A program made the position numbers and the translations under genes. The notes under the pieces were generated by a model. That model was not told where the DNA came from, did no database searches, and saw only the letters and a list, made by a program, of their open reading frames with translations. Shown one piece after another: positions 35,018 through 44,968 of a DNA stretch of 45,447 bases (positions are counted from its first letter, which is position 1; each line of letters starts with the position of its first letter). Location: assembly GCA_030849065.1 (NCBI GenBank), contig JASAON010001515.1, forward strand, positions 1 to 45,447. Direction: 5' to 3'. Source of the DNA: Jaenimonas drosophilae (Eukaryota; Euglenozoa; Kinetoplastea; Trypanosomatida; Trypanosomatidae).

Positions 35018-38000
35018 ATGACCACAGCCGTACGCAACTTTGCGCTACCCCCAACCGGGGTCAGCGCCTCCCGCGACACCTCCGCGCAGGAAGCGGCCCA
35101 GATGGAGCTCCAAGCCGTCCAAGCGGAGCGTCGAGGGGAGGATAGCGAGTGCATTCAGCTCATGGAGCAGGCCCTTCAGATTCGTAGTAAGTCAGCCACT
35201 CAGATGGAGGAGCAGCTGCGGCACCAGACCAGCGATGTAGAGTATGCCCGGCTCTCCGAGGACTACACCAACGCCTCCCATGAGCTCTACGACGCGGCAG
35301 AGCGGTTGGTGGTGAAGTGCAACACCTGCGGCGTTCATCTCTTCAAGAAGGGCGACTTCGATTCGGCCAAACCCTTGCTCGACTACTGCCTGCAGCTCAC
35401 GTCGGAGGATGCCTTCCCCTTGCGTGAGGTGGATGATCGTCGTCGCCATCTTCGTGGAGTGACGCAGAACAATCTCGGATGCATGGAGCGCCGTCGTGGC
35501 CACTTCAAGGATGCCCTCGCCCACATGCAAGATTCGATGGAAACGGCAGGAACGGAGTCTCCGGTGGCCTACATGAATATGAGCGCCATCCTAATTCAGC
35601 TCCGCCTCAGCGACGAGGCGGCCAAGATGGCGGAGCGTGCGGTGGATCTCCTGGCCAACACCCCCGAAGATCCTTCTCTCTTGGCTGTGGCACACCACAA
35701 CCTCGCCATGGCCCTCGAGCCACTCGACGTGGATCGCTGCATTGAGGAGTACGCCCTATCCTACCAGCTCGCCTGCTCCACGATTGGGCGGGACAGCGAG
35801 ACCACCAAATCCATTGAGCGGAGTTGGCTGCGCTACTGGCACATTCACCGACCAGGCCAGGTCGCCCCTTTCATGGCGAGCCCACGCAACAAGACCCCAC
35901 GCGCGGTTGCTGCCCCCAACAACAACAACAAGGAAGGTGGCGCTGCGGCAACCACCAAGCCAGGCGAGGAGGAGGGCCCTGTGGATGATGTGGTCGAGAT
36001 CTTCCCCCACCCGTTTCTACGCTTGCACGACGCCAAGGGCGGCCCGCGGGGCTCACCCACCGACGGTGGCGGCAGCGGCCCCTCCTTCGGCGGCCCCGGC
36101 ATGGATACGATCAAGCGCATCACCGGCCGCGCCGCAAGCAACGCCAACAACGGAGCTGGCGGCGCGGGCAGCGGGGCTGGGCCACGCGCCTCTGCCGCCA
36201 GCAGCAAATGGGGGCCGAGCGTCTCTCGGACGGGCTCAAAGTTTGGCAGCGGCGGCGTTGAGGCGGGCGGCGCAGGCAGCCGCAGCGCATCGGGCGTGAA
36301 TAATAATAATGGCGCGCGTGGCGGCAGCCTCGCCGCCTCCGCGGCCGGCGGCCCACGACGGCCCCTCGGCAAAGGCCCCACTTCCACCACCAGCGCTGGC
36401 GGCGCGGGTGGCTTTCGGAATGGCCGGCCGAGCTACGAAAGCGGCGAGGCGGGTGGCGCGCATGGGCGTACATCGCTGCAAGCCGGCGAGGCGGGGGCCG
36501 ACTCGAAGCGCCGCAACCGCTCGCCCACATCCAACAACCGCGCTGGCGGGGCGGAGGCGGGCTCGCCCACAAAGGCAGGGAAGGATGGCCGTCAAGGCTC
36601 CGCCCAGCGGCAGCTCTCCCAGTCGAGCAAGGCGGTGCAAGACGGAGCTAGCGGGGCCCAGCGCTCTTCCCTCTTCGCCCGCAACAACAACAACACCGCC
36701 AATGGTGCGGGGCACAAGAGTGAGGGCGGGGCGCATGGCCACAATGATGCCACCGCTTCATCCACCCGCCGCCGTCTGAGCCCGTTGGATGCCAAGGCCT
36801 CCGCGAAGGATAAGAGCACCACCGATGGCACCTCTACACAGGCGGCCGACCACCACGGCGGGGGCAAGAGCGGCTCCGCCGGAGGCTTGACCAAGGGTGC
36901 GGGCGGCAAGCGTCTTCCGCCCTTGGCGGATGGAGCTGCCGCTGGTGCATCATCGGCGACCAACGGTCGCGTGGATTCCGCCGGTGCCGCCGCCAGCGAT
37001 TCCTCCGCGGCGCAACAACGTTTAAGCGCGGGAGGCCGTCGAACCAAGTCGGGCCGCAACTCCGACGCCTCTCCGCCACTCGGCACCGTGAAGGAGCTAA
37101 CCCTCTTTGAGCGCAACGGCGGGGATCTGGTGGCCTACCTCACCGACCGTCTAGAGATGCTTCTCCACGATGAGGAGGAGCTCGAGCGCATGTACGCCAA
37201 GGCGGTGGTTATCCAACGCCACTACCGCGGCCACTTGGCGCGACGACGAGTGAAGGACGCACGGGCCAACCTGGCTCGCGATCGCGATTTGCTGCGCATT
37301 CGTCGCAACATCGCCGCCCGAAAGATTCAGCGCTTCGTGCGCCTTCACATGCGAGGATCTCGATTTGGTGGTCGCAGGCGCCAGGGCGGCGGCATCGACC
37401 GCTTCTTCCACGGCGCGGAGAACCTCGCGGCAGTCAAGCTGCAACGCATGGCGCGAGGATGGCTGGCGCGGCGCATCTTCCGTCGCAAACACCGCTATCA
37501 CCGTGAGTGCCAACGTGCCGCCACGCGCATTCAGAATTGGTATCGCGGCTGCCTCGCCCGACGCAGCTGTGCCGCCATGCTTGCCGCCCAGGCGGCTGCT
37601 GAGGCGGAGGCAAAGGAGGCGGAGCGTCGCGACTACGCCGCCACACTCATCCAAAGCAGCTGGCGCGCCCACGCGCAGGAGAAGCGCACCCGAGATGAGC
37701 TGCGCCGCCGTGTGCAGCAGAAGCAGGAGGAGGAGGCACGTCGGCAGTTTGTGGCGGCCCGCCGCATTCAGTGCGCGTGGCGCTGTGCCATGGCGCGCGA
37801 TTTGGTCAGCGACCTCCGCTTCGTGACGGAGCAGCGCGAGGCGGAGCGCAAGGCCGCGGAGAAGAAGCGCAACGCCACCATCAAGCTACAATCGTTTGGC
37901 CGCATGATTATTGTCCGACGGGAGTCCATGCCGCAACTCACCCAAGCACGTCTGCGCGCGGCACAGATCATCTCCAAGGGCAAGGATACCTACAAGGCTG

Positions 38001-41000
38001 CGGCCATGATCCAGCGGGCCTACCGCGCCCACTTTGCCCGCGAGGAGCTTCGCCGTCTCAAGAAGCTTCACCACCACGAGCTGGAGGCCGCCCGCCATGC
38101 CGTCCTCGCCACCTTGATGCAGCGCGTCGGCCGCGGCTTTGAGGAGCGCCGTGCGCTGCAGCAGGAGGCCTGCGAGCTCTCTCAGGAGGCGGCGCAGTAC
38201 CAACGCCAATTGGCCGAACTTCATCGCCTGGACGTGGAAAAGGCAGAGACGGAAAAGATGATGCTGGCACCAGAAACGATCAAGGCGGTACGCATGCTCT
38301 CCATTGAGGAGGATGATGCTCGAGCAGAGTTGGAGCTCGAGGAGATGCGGAAGCGACGCGACTGTGCCAACGTGGAGAGCCGCGCGGCTGTCTCGATGGA
38401 AGCGCAGCAGGAAGAAGCCACCCCGGAAGAGGAGGAGGATGAAGAAGAGGCGGCCTTCCCCGCCGACGCCAGCACCACAGCCGGGTCGGAAGATGATGAT
38501 GATAATGATGATGATGATGATGAAGGTGCTGCACCCGCGCCAAGGCATGGCACACCTCCACCACCACCAACGGCCTCTGCCCTCCCCTCCATCCCGGAAG
38601 CGGTGATGGGCCTTGGCCGCATTATCCACGCGAAGAAGGAGCTCCGCGGGCGCCAAGCTCGTCGGGATGAGTATCTTCGTACACTAGAAGCACAGGAGCC
38701 ACACATCCATGAGCAGCCCGCCTTCACGTCGGCGACCGTTGATCCATTCGCCCATAGCGATGATGATGAGGATGATGAGAATGAGGCGGTGCCTGCCGTG
38801 GCACAAACCGCCGCTCCTCAAGCACCCGCCACAAGCTCCTCACCCCAACAACACCAACCCGACGTAGCAGCCAGGGATGATGCTGATGATGCTGATGATG
38901 TTGAGGCTGCCTTGGCATCCGAGGCATGCAAGGGCCGCCCCTCCCGAGCCCAACTCAAGGCGGAGGAGCAGCGGCGCAATGACCTCCTCGAGGCCCGACA
39001 CCAATACCGCCTGAAGCAGATTGAATCCGCCTCCACGGCGGAGCAGCTCAAGCCCTTCGCTCGTACACGCCTCCCTCTCTATCCTGGTGCAACGCGCCCG
39101 AAGCGCCAGCCCGAGGTGGTGGAGGATCTTGGCGCCGCCGTTGTTGGCGGGGCCCAGGCGGCGCGCGCGAAGCGTGAGGAGGAACTTGGCCACATGGTTC
39201 TGCGCCTCTACCGTGGCTATCAGGCACGTTGCTACACGAGAGCTCTCAAGGAGCTGCTTCAGACCTACCTGGACCTCCTCGGAGACCACGGCCGCTTTGA
39301 TGGCCCGCAGCTCGACTTCACCAAGTTGCGCTACTACTCCTCCATTTACCGGCCGATCACGTCGTGGAGCCCGGCCAAGACACCGCCCGAGTACAAACGC
39401 TTCGAGGCCCCCTCGCCTGCATCCAGCATCTCCGATACCCCGGAAGCCATTGAAGAGGCTGAGGCTGAGGCTGAGGCTGAGGAGGTGGATGAGGTGGTGC
39501 AGCCACAGCAGCCCCAGACGGCACCGGCACCAAGTGCTACTGCTGCACCTGCCGTTGTTGCGGAGGAGGAGAGCGAAGAGGCGAGGTCGGAGCGCCATGC
39601 ATCGGAGGTGGCCCTCGAAGGCTTCATCTTGGTCATCAAGGCCAAGAAGGAGCGCTCCGCACGTGCCTCGTTGCGCGATGCCTACCTCGACGAGCTCCAC
39701 CACCAATCCAGCCCGCTCGAAGGCTTTGCCAAAATCATCAAGGCCAAGAAGGAGCTCTCCGTGCTGAAGTCGCAGCGCGACGAGTATATTCGTAGTATCC
39801 AGCAGTCATCGGAGGCCTTTGCCATGGAGATAGGAGGCACCGAGGAGGGTTCGTCGCGCCCGGACACGGCCAAGCAGATTGCCGAGGAGGGCCAACGCCT
39901 TCAGAAGCTGGAGGATGATGAGGTGCTCTTCGACGAGGATGAGCGTCTCTCCGCGCTCAAGTCGCAGGAGGCCGAGTTCTGCTCCGCCAACAAGGTTGGG
40001 GATGATGATGAGGTTGTCCTGGCAGATGATGGCGATCATCACGACGCACCCACTCGTAGCCCCCCTCAGCCTCCTGCCATGCCCTCAGCGGCGGTGGAGG
40101 TGCCCGATGTAGAGAGCACCGGAACGTCCCGCCCCAACACGGGTGTGGTGCGTGGCCGCCCTCGCCCCCTCTCTGGCGCAGACATTGAGGAGGATGCCGC
40201 GATGGAGGTGGAGGAACAAACCCCCGAACGTGGTGGCTCCCCTGAGCCTCCATGCCGCTCCGAGAGCGTCGCGACGCGCGCGCCGGAGCCGAGCACCGAT
40301 GGGTCTCGCCCCGACACTGCCACACAAATCTCCCGCGAGCGCACAGCCCTCCTCCGTCTGAGCGGGGAGGTGCAACTCCTGAATGAGATGGCGGAGCTGC
40401 AGAATCTGCAGTCGCAGGAGGTTCTCATCAACTCCTTCTCCCCCGAGCGCGTCGAGGAACGTGGAGATGATGCTGTGTGCCAGGAGCTCTCCGCCCTGCG
40501 TCATGGCGATGCGGAGAGCACCGATGGCTCGAGGCCCGACACGGCGGCACAAATTGCGCAGGAACACCGCCGTCTCGTGCGCTTGAGCGGAACGGAAGAG
40601 ATCCTTGGCGAGAAGCAGCGGCTCTCGTGCCTCGCCTCGCGCGAGGAGGTGGCCAACAACTCCATGCCGAACTCACCAAACGCGGAGGCCGATGAGGTGG
40701 TGGGATCTCCAGGAAGCGCACGTGGATCTAGCACCTCCGCCAGCGACCTACTCACTGGCTTTGCCAAGATCATCAAGGCCAAGAAGTCGGTGGCCGCACG
40801 CCGCTCTCGCTGCCAACAGGACGTGGAGAAGCGCGTGGCCTCGGAGTCTGTTGAGCGCCAAGAGGAGGAGGAGGCGGTGGAGGGGCACGTCGTTGTTGTC
40901 ACGCCACAACGCGCCGCCGAGCTTCTCTGCGGGTTTGCCAAGGTGATTCAAGCCAAGAAGTGTGTGGCTGAGCGCAAGGCCCGTAGGGATGCGTACCTGG

Positions 41001-41458
41001 AACATCATGAGCGCCCCGACACAACCTCCTCTGCGGATGCCGAGACGGCTGATGGCGATGATGCCGCGCGCATGCTCCAGTCCTTCTTCCGCTGTGTTCT
41101 TGCCCGCCGCGACTTGATGCAGTTGCGAGAGGCCAAGTACCAACGTTTAGCCACCGACTTGGCGAGGGAGAAGATGCATGACGTTTCGGCTTCCTGCATC
41201 CAGCGCGCATACCGCCAACACGCTGCCCGCCGAGGCCCGGAGAGCCGTCGCGAGGCGGCAGAGCAGCTCGTCGATGATATCCTGAGCCAAAACATGGGTC
41301 TCCCCGGCGCGGAGGAGGGCGCTGAGCCTATCAACGCCGGCGCCTCCACCGCACCTCCCGAGCCGAAGGAAGACCGAGGCCTAGGAACGAGCTACACCGA
41401 CTTAGATAGCGCACGGAGTGCGAGCAGCAACGCCATCGTTCGTGAAGTGGATGAGTAA
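35018..41458 (+). CDS. Giant TPR/IQ-motif protein with two novel internal repeat families
   Basis: This 2146-residue protein starts with a TPR-like helical region (about residues 20-290; tetratricopeptide-type spacing such as NNLGCMERRRGHFKDALAHM). A long Gly/Ala/Ser-rich disordered region follows (about 300-690). At least nine IQ or IQ-like motifs lie at about 732-1045 (for example IQRHYRGHLARRR at 732 and IQNWYRGCLARR); a further YRGYQAR element is near 1395 and two more are near 2020-2065. IQ motifs bind calmodulin or light chains. The 1080-1340 segment is acidic. From 1196 on there are five copies of a GF(A)KIIKAKK-type repeat and three copies of a GSRPDTA.QI-type repeat. No motor domain or membrane segment is present. 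It could be a cytoskeletal or flagellar scaffold; this is inference. Confidence 0.82.
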   Translation: MTTAVRNFALPPTGVSASRDTSAQEAAQMELQAVQAERRGEDSECIQLMEQALQIRSKSATQMEEQLRHQTSDVEYARLSEDYTNASHELYDAAERLVVKCNTCGVHLFKKGDFDSAKPLLDYCLQLTSEDAFPLREVDDRRRHLRGVTQNNLGCMERRRGHFKDALAHMQDSMETAGTESPVAYMNMSAILIQLRLSDEAAKMAERAVDLLANTPEDPSLLAVAHHNLAMALEPLDVDRCIEEYALSYQLACSTIGRDSETTKSIERSWLRYWHIHRPGQVAPFMASPRNKTPRAVAAPNNNNKEGGAAATTKPGEEEGPVDDVVEIFPHPFLRLHDAKGGPRGSPTDGGGSGPSFGGPGMDTIKRITGRAASNANNGAGGAGSGAGPRASAASSKWGPSVSRTGSKFGSGGVEAGGAGSRSASGVNNNNGARGGSLAASAAGGPRRPLGKGPTSTTSAGGAGGFRNGRPSYESGEAGGAHGRTSLQAGEAGADSKRRNRSPTSNNRAGGAEAGSPTKAGKDGRQGSAQRQLSQSSKAVQDGASGAQRSSLFARNNNNTANGAGHKSEGGAHGHNDATASSTRRRLSPLDAKASAKDKSTTDGTSTQAADHHGGGKSGSAGGLTKGAGGKRLPPLADGAAAGASSATNGRVDSAGAAASDSSAAQQRLSAGGRRTKSGRNSDASPPLGTVKELTLFERNGGDLVAYLTDRLEMLLHDEEELERMYAKAVVIQRHYRGHLARRRVKDARANLARDRDLLRIRRNIAARKIQRFVRLHMRGSRFGGRRRQGGGIDRFFHGAENLAAVKLQRMARGWLARRIFRRKHRYHRECQRAATRIQNWYRGCLARRSCAAMLAAQAAAEAEAKEAERRDYAATLIQSSWRAHAQEKRTRDELRRRVQQKQEEEARRQFVAARRIQCAWRCAMARDLVSDLRFVTEQREAERKAAEKKRNATIKLQSFGRMIIVRRESMPQLTQARLRAAQIISKGKDTYKAAAMIQRAYRAHFAREELRRLKKLHHHELEAARHAVLATLMQRVGRGFEERRALQQEACELSQEAAQYQRQLAELHRLDVEKAETEKMMLAPETIKAVRMLSIEEDDARAELELEEMRKRRDCANVESRAAVSMEAQQEEATPEEEEDEEEAAFPADASTTAGSEDDDDNDDDDDEGAAPAPRHGTPPPPPTASALPSIPEAVMGLGRIIHAKKELRGRQARRDEYLRTLEAQEPHIHEQPAFTSATVDPFAHSDDDEDDENEAVPAVAQTAAPQAPATSSSPQQHQPDVAARDDADDADDVEAALASEACKGRPSRAQLKAEEQRRNDLLEARHQYRLKQIESASTAEQLKPFARTRLPLYPGATRPKRQPEVVEDLGAAVVGGAQAARAKREEELGHMVLRLYRGYQARCYTRALKELLQTYLDLLGDHGRFDGPQLDFTKLRYYSSIYRPITSWSPAKTPPEYKRFEAPSPASSISDTPEAIEEAEAEAEAEEVDEVVQPQQPQTAPAPSATAAPAVVAEEESEEARSERHASEVALEGFILVIKAKKERSARASLRDAYLDELHHQSSPLEGFAKIIKAKKELSVLKSQRDEYIRSIQQSSEAFAMEIGGTEEGSSRPDTAKQIAEEGQRLQKLEDDEVLFDEDERLSALKSQEAEFCSANKVGDDDEVVLADDGDHHDAPTRSPPQPPAMPSAAVEVPDVESTGTSRPNTGVVRGRPRPLSGADIEEDAAMEVEEQTPERGGSPEPPCRSESVATRAPEPSTDGSRPDTATQISRERTALLRLSGEVQLLNEMAELQNLQSQEVLINSFSPERVEERGDDAVCQELSALRHGDAESTDGSRPDTAAQIAQEHRRLVRLSGTEEILGEKQRLSCLASREEVANNSMPNSPNAEADEVVGSPGSARGSSTSASDLLTGFAKIIKAKKSVAARRSRCQQDVEKRVASESVERQEEEEAVEGHVVVVTPQRAAELLCGFAKVIQAKKCVAERKARRDAYLEHHERPDTTSSADAETADGDDAARMLQSFFRCVLARRDLMQLREAKYQRLATDLAREKMHDVSASCIQRAYRQHAARRGPESRREAAEQLVDDILSQNMGLPGAEEGAEPINAGASTAPPEPKEDRGLGTSYTDLDSARSASSNAIVREVDE
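38603..41008 (+). repeat. Five dispersed copies of a 28-residue repeat, consensus L.GFAKIIKAKK....R..RD.Y
   Basis: Copies start at 38603 (VMGLGRIIHAKKEL), 39614 (LEGFILVIKAKKER), 39716 (LEGFAKIIKAKKEL), 40751 (LTGFAKIIKAKKSV) and 40925 (LCGFAKVIQAKKCV), each about 84 bases. All share a hydrophobic first half, an invariant AKK at fixed position, and an Arg-rich second half; most end in RD.Y. Copies 2 and 3 are 102 bases apart. They read like a short amphipathic helix, related in length and style to IQ motifs but without the IQ pair. Confidence 0.85.
39851..40672 (+). repeat. Three copies of a roughly 50-residue repeat starting GSRPDTA.QI
   Basis: Copies begin at about 39851 (SSRPDTAKQIAEEGQRL), 40295 (TDGSRPDTATQISRERTAL) and 40520 (TDGSRPDTAAQIAQEHRRL). 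Each continues with L..L....E(V/I)L...(E/Q)RL..L.SQE or a close variant. The last two are 225 bases apart. Weaker partial echoes are SRPNTG near 40121 and RPDTT near 41011. The copies lie between members of the AKK repeat family. Confidence 0.8.
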
Positions 41459-41470
41459 CATGCACGCTGC

Positions 41471-41519
<49 letters not shown>

Positions 41520-42376
41520 CAATCCAAGACCGTTTTTGTGTTGGTTTTTGTGGGAGCTGCTTGATGAACGTACGCACCAAAAAAAGCGTTCTGTTGTGCT
41601 CTCGAGCGGTTGTGCGATGGAGGGCCGTCTCCGCACATATACCAGACGTATGTTCGTGTTCGTCATTTTGTTTTTGTAAAAAAAAAAAGAAGTTTGTGTC
41701 TGTAAATCATGTACAGCCCACACACACAACACACACACACACACATACTCACGATCAACTACGTGCATGAGGTGGGCAGTGAGATCAGAGGACGGGGTGG
41801 GATGATGTTGGATGAGTGCCGCCAGCCTCAGCCAACCTCCACCACCTCCCCCTCTCTCCCTGTGTGGGAGGCTGGCACCTCCCATCACGTCATAGGTCTT
41901 TTTTTTTGTTTTCCGAACGTGGGCTGACCCCCCACATACTACACACACACTCGATGTGCCATGATTAGTGCGATGATCTCCTCTATGCTGGTCATGCAGG
42001 AGTGAGATGGATGAGGGTGGCGTGCCCTCATGATGATGTATCCCGTTTGTGGTTGAACCAACACAAAAGACATGCTTTATCACTATTCCCCCCCACTTCC
42101 TCTTGTGTGGGAGAGTGGAGTGGCTACCAGATGCTGTGCTACCGTATCATGTGCTGCACTCATCATGTTTTTTCTTCTTCTTCTTTTTTTTTTTTTTTGG
42201 GGTTCTTCTTGCGCGCACTCCACTACGTTGTAGGGACGACGTTCATTTGTTCTCCCATCATCATATTAGACGTACGTGGGGCGGTGGACGCACGTATCAC
42301 CCACACCTACGCACCTCCAGACACACACACACATCAATCCCAACATCATTCCTAGATTAGTGAGCGTGGTAGGCTC
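41459..42376. other. Long spacer rich in microsatellites
   Basis: This 918-base spacer holds a long CA repeat (41472-41519), a second CA-rich patch (41718-41745) and a long T run after TTCTTCTTC (about 42174-42198). No ORF here resembles a gene. The start ATG of the next gene (42377) follows CCTAG at 42351-42355 and a further AG at 42371-42372. Confidence 0.6.
41472..41519. repeat. CA dinucleotide microsatellite
   Basis: An uninterrupted run of AC/CA dinucleotides about 48 bases long lies 13 bases after the stop codon of the preceding gene. Confidence 0.95.
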
Positions 42377-43076
42377 ATGTTGTTCGAGCCCTGTGGAGAT
42401 CTCAAGAAGGATTATGGCGCCTACTGCGAGACCCTCCGTCTGACGGAGCGGGAGGAGGTGTACCGATCAATTCTCACGAGCACCGAGCTGGAGGAGGTGA
42501 GGCGGCAACGGCGCTTAGCGGAGCTGGCGCAGCATCCGGTGGAGCAGGCCTCTGTGGTGGAGGAGGCAGAGGTGAAGATTCAGGAAGCGGCACCACCACC
42601 ACCACCACCCCCGCCTCCACCGAAGGAGGCCACGCGTGGGTCAAGTCGCAAGGCCAAGAATGAGAGCTCCCGCTCGAGCACCGGCCGCAAGAGCACCAAC
42701 GGCCGCGATGTAGAGCAAGGTCTGGAGGCGGAGGATGTGGCTCTGGCCCTTGCCGAGACCCCCGTTCTCACCTTCGTCAAGCTGCGCCACCCAACCTTTT
42801 GCATCAACCAACGTGACATGACCCCGCTCTGCCGTGCGATGCCACACTGCCCATCCTTGGTTTCTGTGGAGTTCGTGGGGAGCGGCCTCTCCATTGAGAG
42901 CTACCTCCTCCTCACCGAGGCCTTGTACAAGTGCAGGCGTGTGGCGAGCGTGAGCGTGGATTTCAACTGCACCGCCAAGCCAGGCTTCTACGTGGACCCG
43001 ACGGTGTTGGTGCCCACCCCACAATCGAGCAGCGCGCTGATGTCGCCCCCAGCAAGCCCAGTGAGTGCCACAAATG

Positions 43077-43107
<31 letters not shown>

Positions 43108-44551
43108 TCCGGCGGCGGATCAGCAGCCGGTTATGACCTTGGACTTGGACAAGGCAACGAAGCGCGTGGCGTCACCGGGCAAGAAGAGCGGCCGGAAAGG
43201 GGCCAAGGGGCCGGAGGAGGCTGAAGCAGCACCGGTGGAGGCCGCTGCCCTGCCCGTGGTGGATGAGCCTGGCGTGGTTTATCTCAAGCCGACGGAGTTT
43301 GCTGGGCTGCATCTCATCCCCACCGCACTCGAGGAGCAGATTAAGGAGGAGCGTGAGAAGAAGGGTAAGGTGGACCCGAAGAAGCAGCTCCAGCTCCAGG
43401 CACAACAAGAGGCACTGCAGCAGTTCAACGATGCACACCGCATTAAGCTGCCGCGGTCGTGGCATGGGATGCTCTTCACCAACGTTCGCCACCTCAGTCT
43501 GCGTGGGAATGGGATCGATGATGAGGTGGTGGCGGAGATGGCCTACCTCATGCTTCGTAACCCACGCACGCAGCTCATCTCGCTCAACCTGTGGGGGAAC
43601 CGGATCACGGACACCGGTGCGATGGAGCTCGCCAAGGTCCTTCGCGGCAATCGCACGTTGCGCTCGCTCGATGTGGGCCACAATGATATTGGCGATGCAG
43701 GCCTGCTCGCCATGACCGATGCGTTCCGCATGCAGGAGTTCCTGGCGATGGATGAGCTGGCGGCGTACCGCCAAAAAGTGCTCAACCGTCCAGACGCAAC
43801 GGAGGAGGAGCGCTCGGCCTCTTCTTCCTCGATGCCCTCTAACCTACCATCCTATCATGATCTCTACTACGTCTGGCATGCACTCCGGCACCCCCCTGTG
43901 GTGGAAGAGAAGGGCCGAGAGACGGGTGGCGGCAGTGGCAAGCGCAACGCGGGGAAAAACAAGAACAAGGTGGATGCCCCACCCACGGTGTCACGCCCTT
44001 CCGCCGCCTTTGATCGTGACTGCATTCGCATGTTTCCCGCCGGTGGTGAGCCTGGCATCCGCGCACCGGGCAATACCGTTTTGGAGATGCTGAACCTCGG
44101 GGACAACACGCGGATTAGCCTGGAAGGGGCCAAGGAGGCCTGCCGCTGGCTCGCGATGCATGAGCCCTCCACGGAGGATGATATGATCGCACTCGGAGCG
44201 AAGGCGATGGAGAAGACGCAGTCACCAAACAGCCCACGTCGGCCCATGGACCCACCGTTGGTGGCACCAAACTCAGCGAGCGGGCTCGGTCGCAGCCACG
44301 GCCACAACTTGACGCAGTCTTTTGCGGCACCTCCGGTGAATCTCGTTGGCCCACCGGAGAGGCACTGCGCGGGCCTTCGTCTCCGCACCTTCGTGCTTCT
44401 GACGCACCGCTATGATTCTCAGGCGGAGTGGCGGGCGATGAATGACTGCCAAATGGCCATCAACACCGCCTTGAATGGATGGGCGGTGCAGCCTTCACAC
44501 CGCGAGACGAAGCACAACTCACTCACTCTGGGCCTCTCCACGCGCAAGTAG
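42377..44551 (+). CDS. Leucine-rich repeat protein (RI type) with disordered inserts
   Basis: This 724-residue protein has leucine-rich repeats of the ribonuclease-inhibitor type. The clearest are at about residues 368-455 (VRHLSLRGNGIDDEVV, LISLNLWGNRITDTGAMELAKVL and LRSLDVGHNDIGDAGL). Earlier weaker ones are around 130-200, and one or two follow near 570-590 (LEMLNLGDNTRISLEGAKEA). The family usually mediates protein binding; RI-type LRR proteins are common in flagellar and cytoskeletal complexes. Inserts are low complexity: a Pro run (about 72-84), a poly-Ala run encoded by GCA repeats (near 43078-43110), and Lys/Arg-rich spacers. No kinase, GTPase or membrane segment is visible. The start ATG at 42377 is the first in frame. 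Confidence 0.82.
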
Positions 44552-44968
44552 CACCATCGCGCCCCATCATCATCATCATCTTCATCTTCTTCCTACTTCC
44601 AACTACATCAACTGTGTTGTTGTTGGTGAGCTTTGGTGGATGACGATGGCGATGAAGATGAAGGTTGTGGTGGTGATGCTGCACACCAACGCATCATCAT
44701 GTGTATTAGTTTTGTTCCTCCATCATCCCAACAATGGATAGAATTGATGGAGGATGAAGACCAACAACAACAACAACAACATCATCATCTTTTTCTTGTG
44801 GCCGACCGTTCGTGTGCGCGAATGGTTGAGGGCCATGTGGCACACTGCTCCAGATATATTCATGTGCATCGCGTACATCACCTACACTCATCATCATCAT
44901 CTTCTCTTCTTCTTGTTTTGGTTTGTTGTTGTGCCAGCCATCGCTATCGATTATTCATCTCCTTCAGC
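44552..44968. other. Spacer with ATC/CAA repeats and acceptor for the last gene
   Basis: No gene is seen in this 417-base spacer. ATC/TCA runs lie at 44567-44585, a CAA/CAT run at 44761-44788 and another TCA run near 44889-44902. The acceptor tract ends at 44937. Confidence 0.55.
44900..44937 (+). promoter_or_regulatory. Trans-splice acceptor for the last gene
   Basis: CTTCTCTTCTTCTTGTTTTG and a T/G tract end GTGCCAG at 44937, 31 bases before the ATG at 44969. Another AG (CTCCTTCAG, ending 44967) is directly before the ATG. Confidence 0.6.

Noticed and set aside
35845..37116. Overlapping Ala/Pro/Arg-rich ORFs on both strands
   Set aside because: They are alternative frames of the Gly/Ala-rich linker of the 2146-residue protein.
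41331..42083. 250-codon ORF on the - strand with a Cys-Val run
   Set aside because: The run is the antisense translation of the CA microsatellite, and the rest overlaps the end of the + gene.
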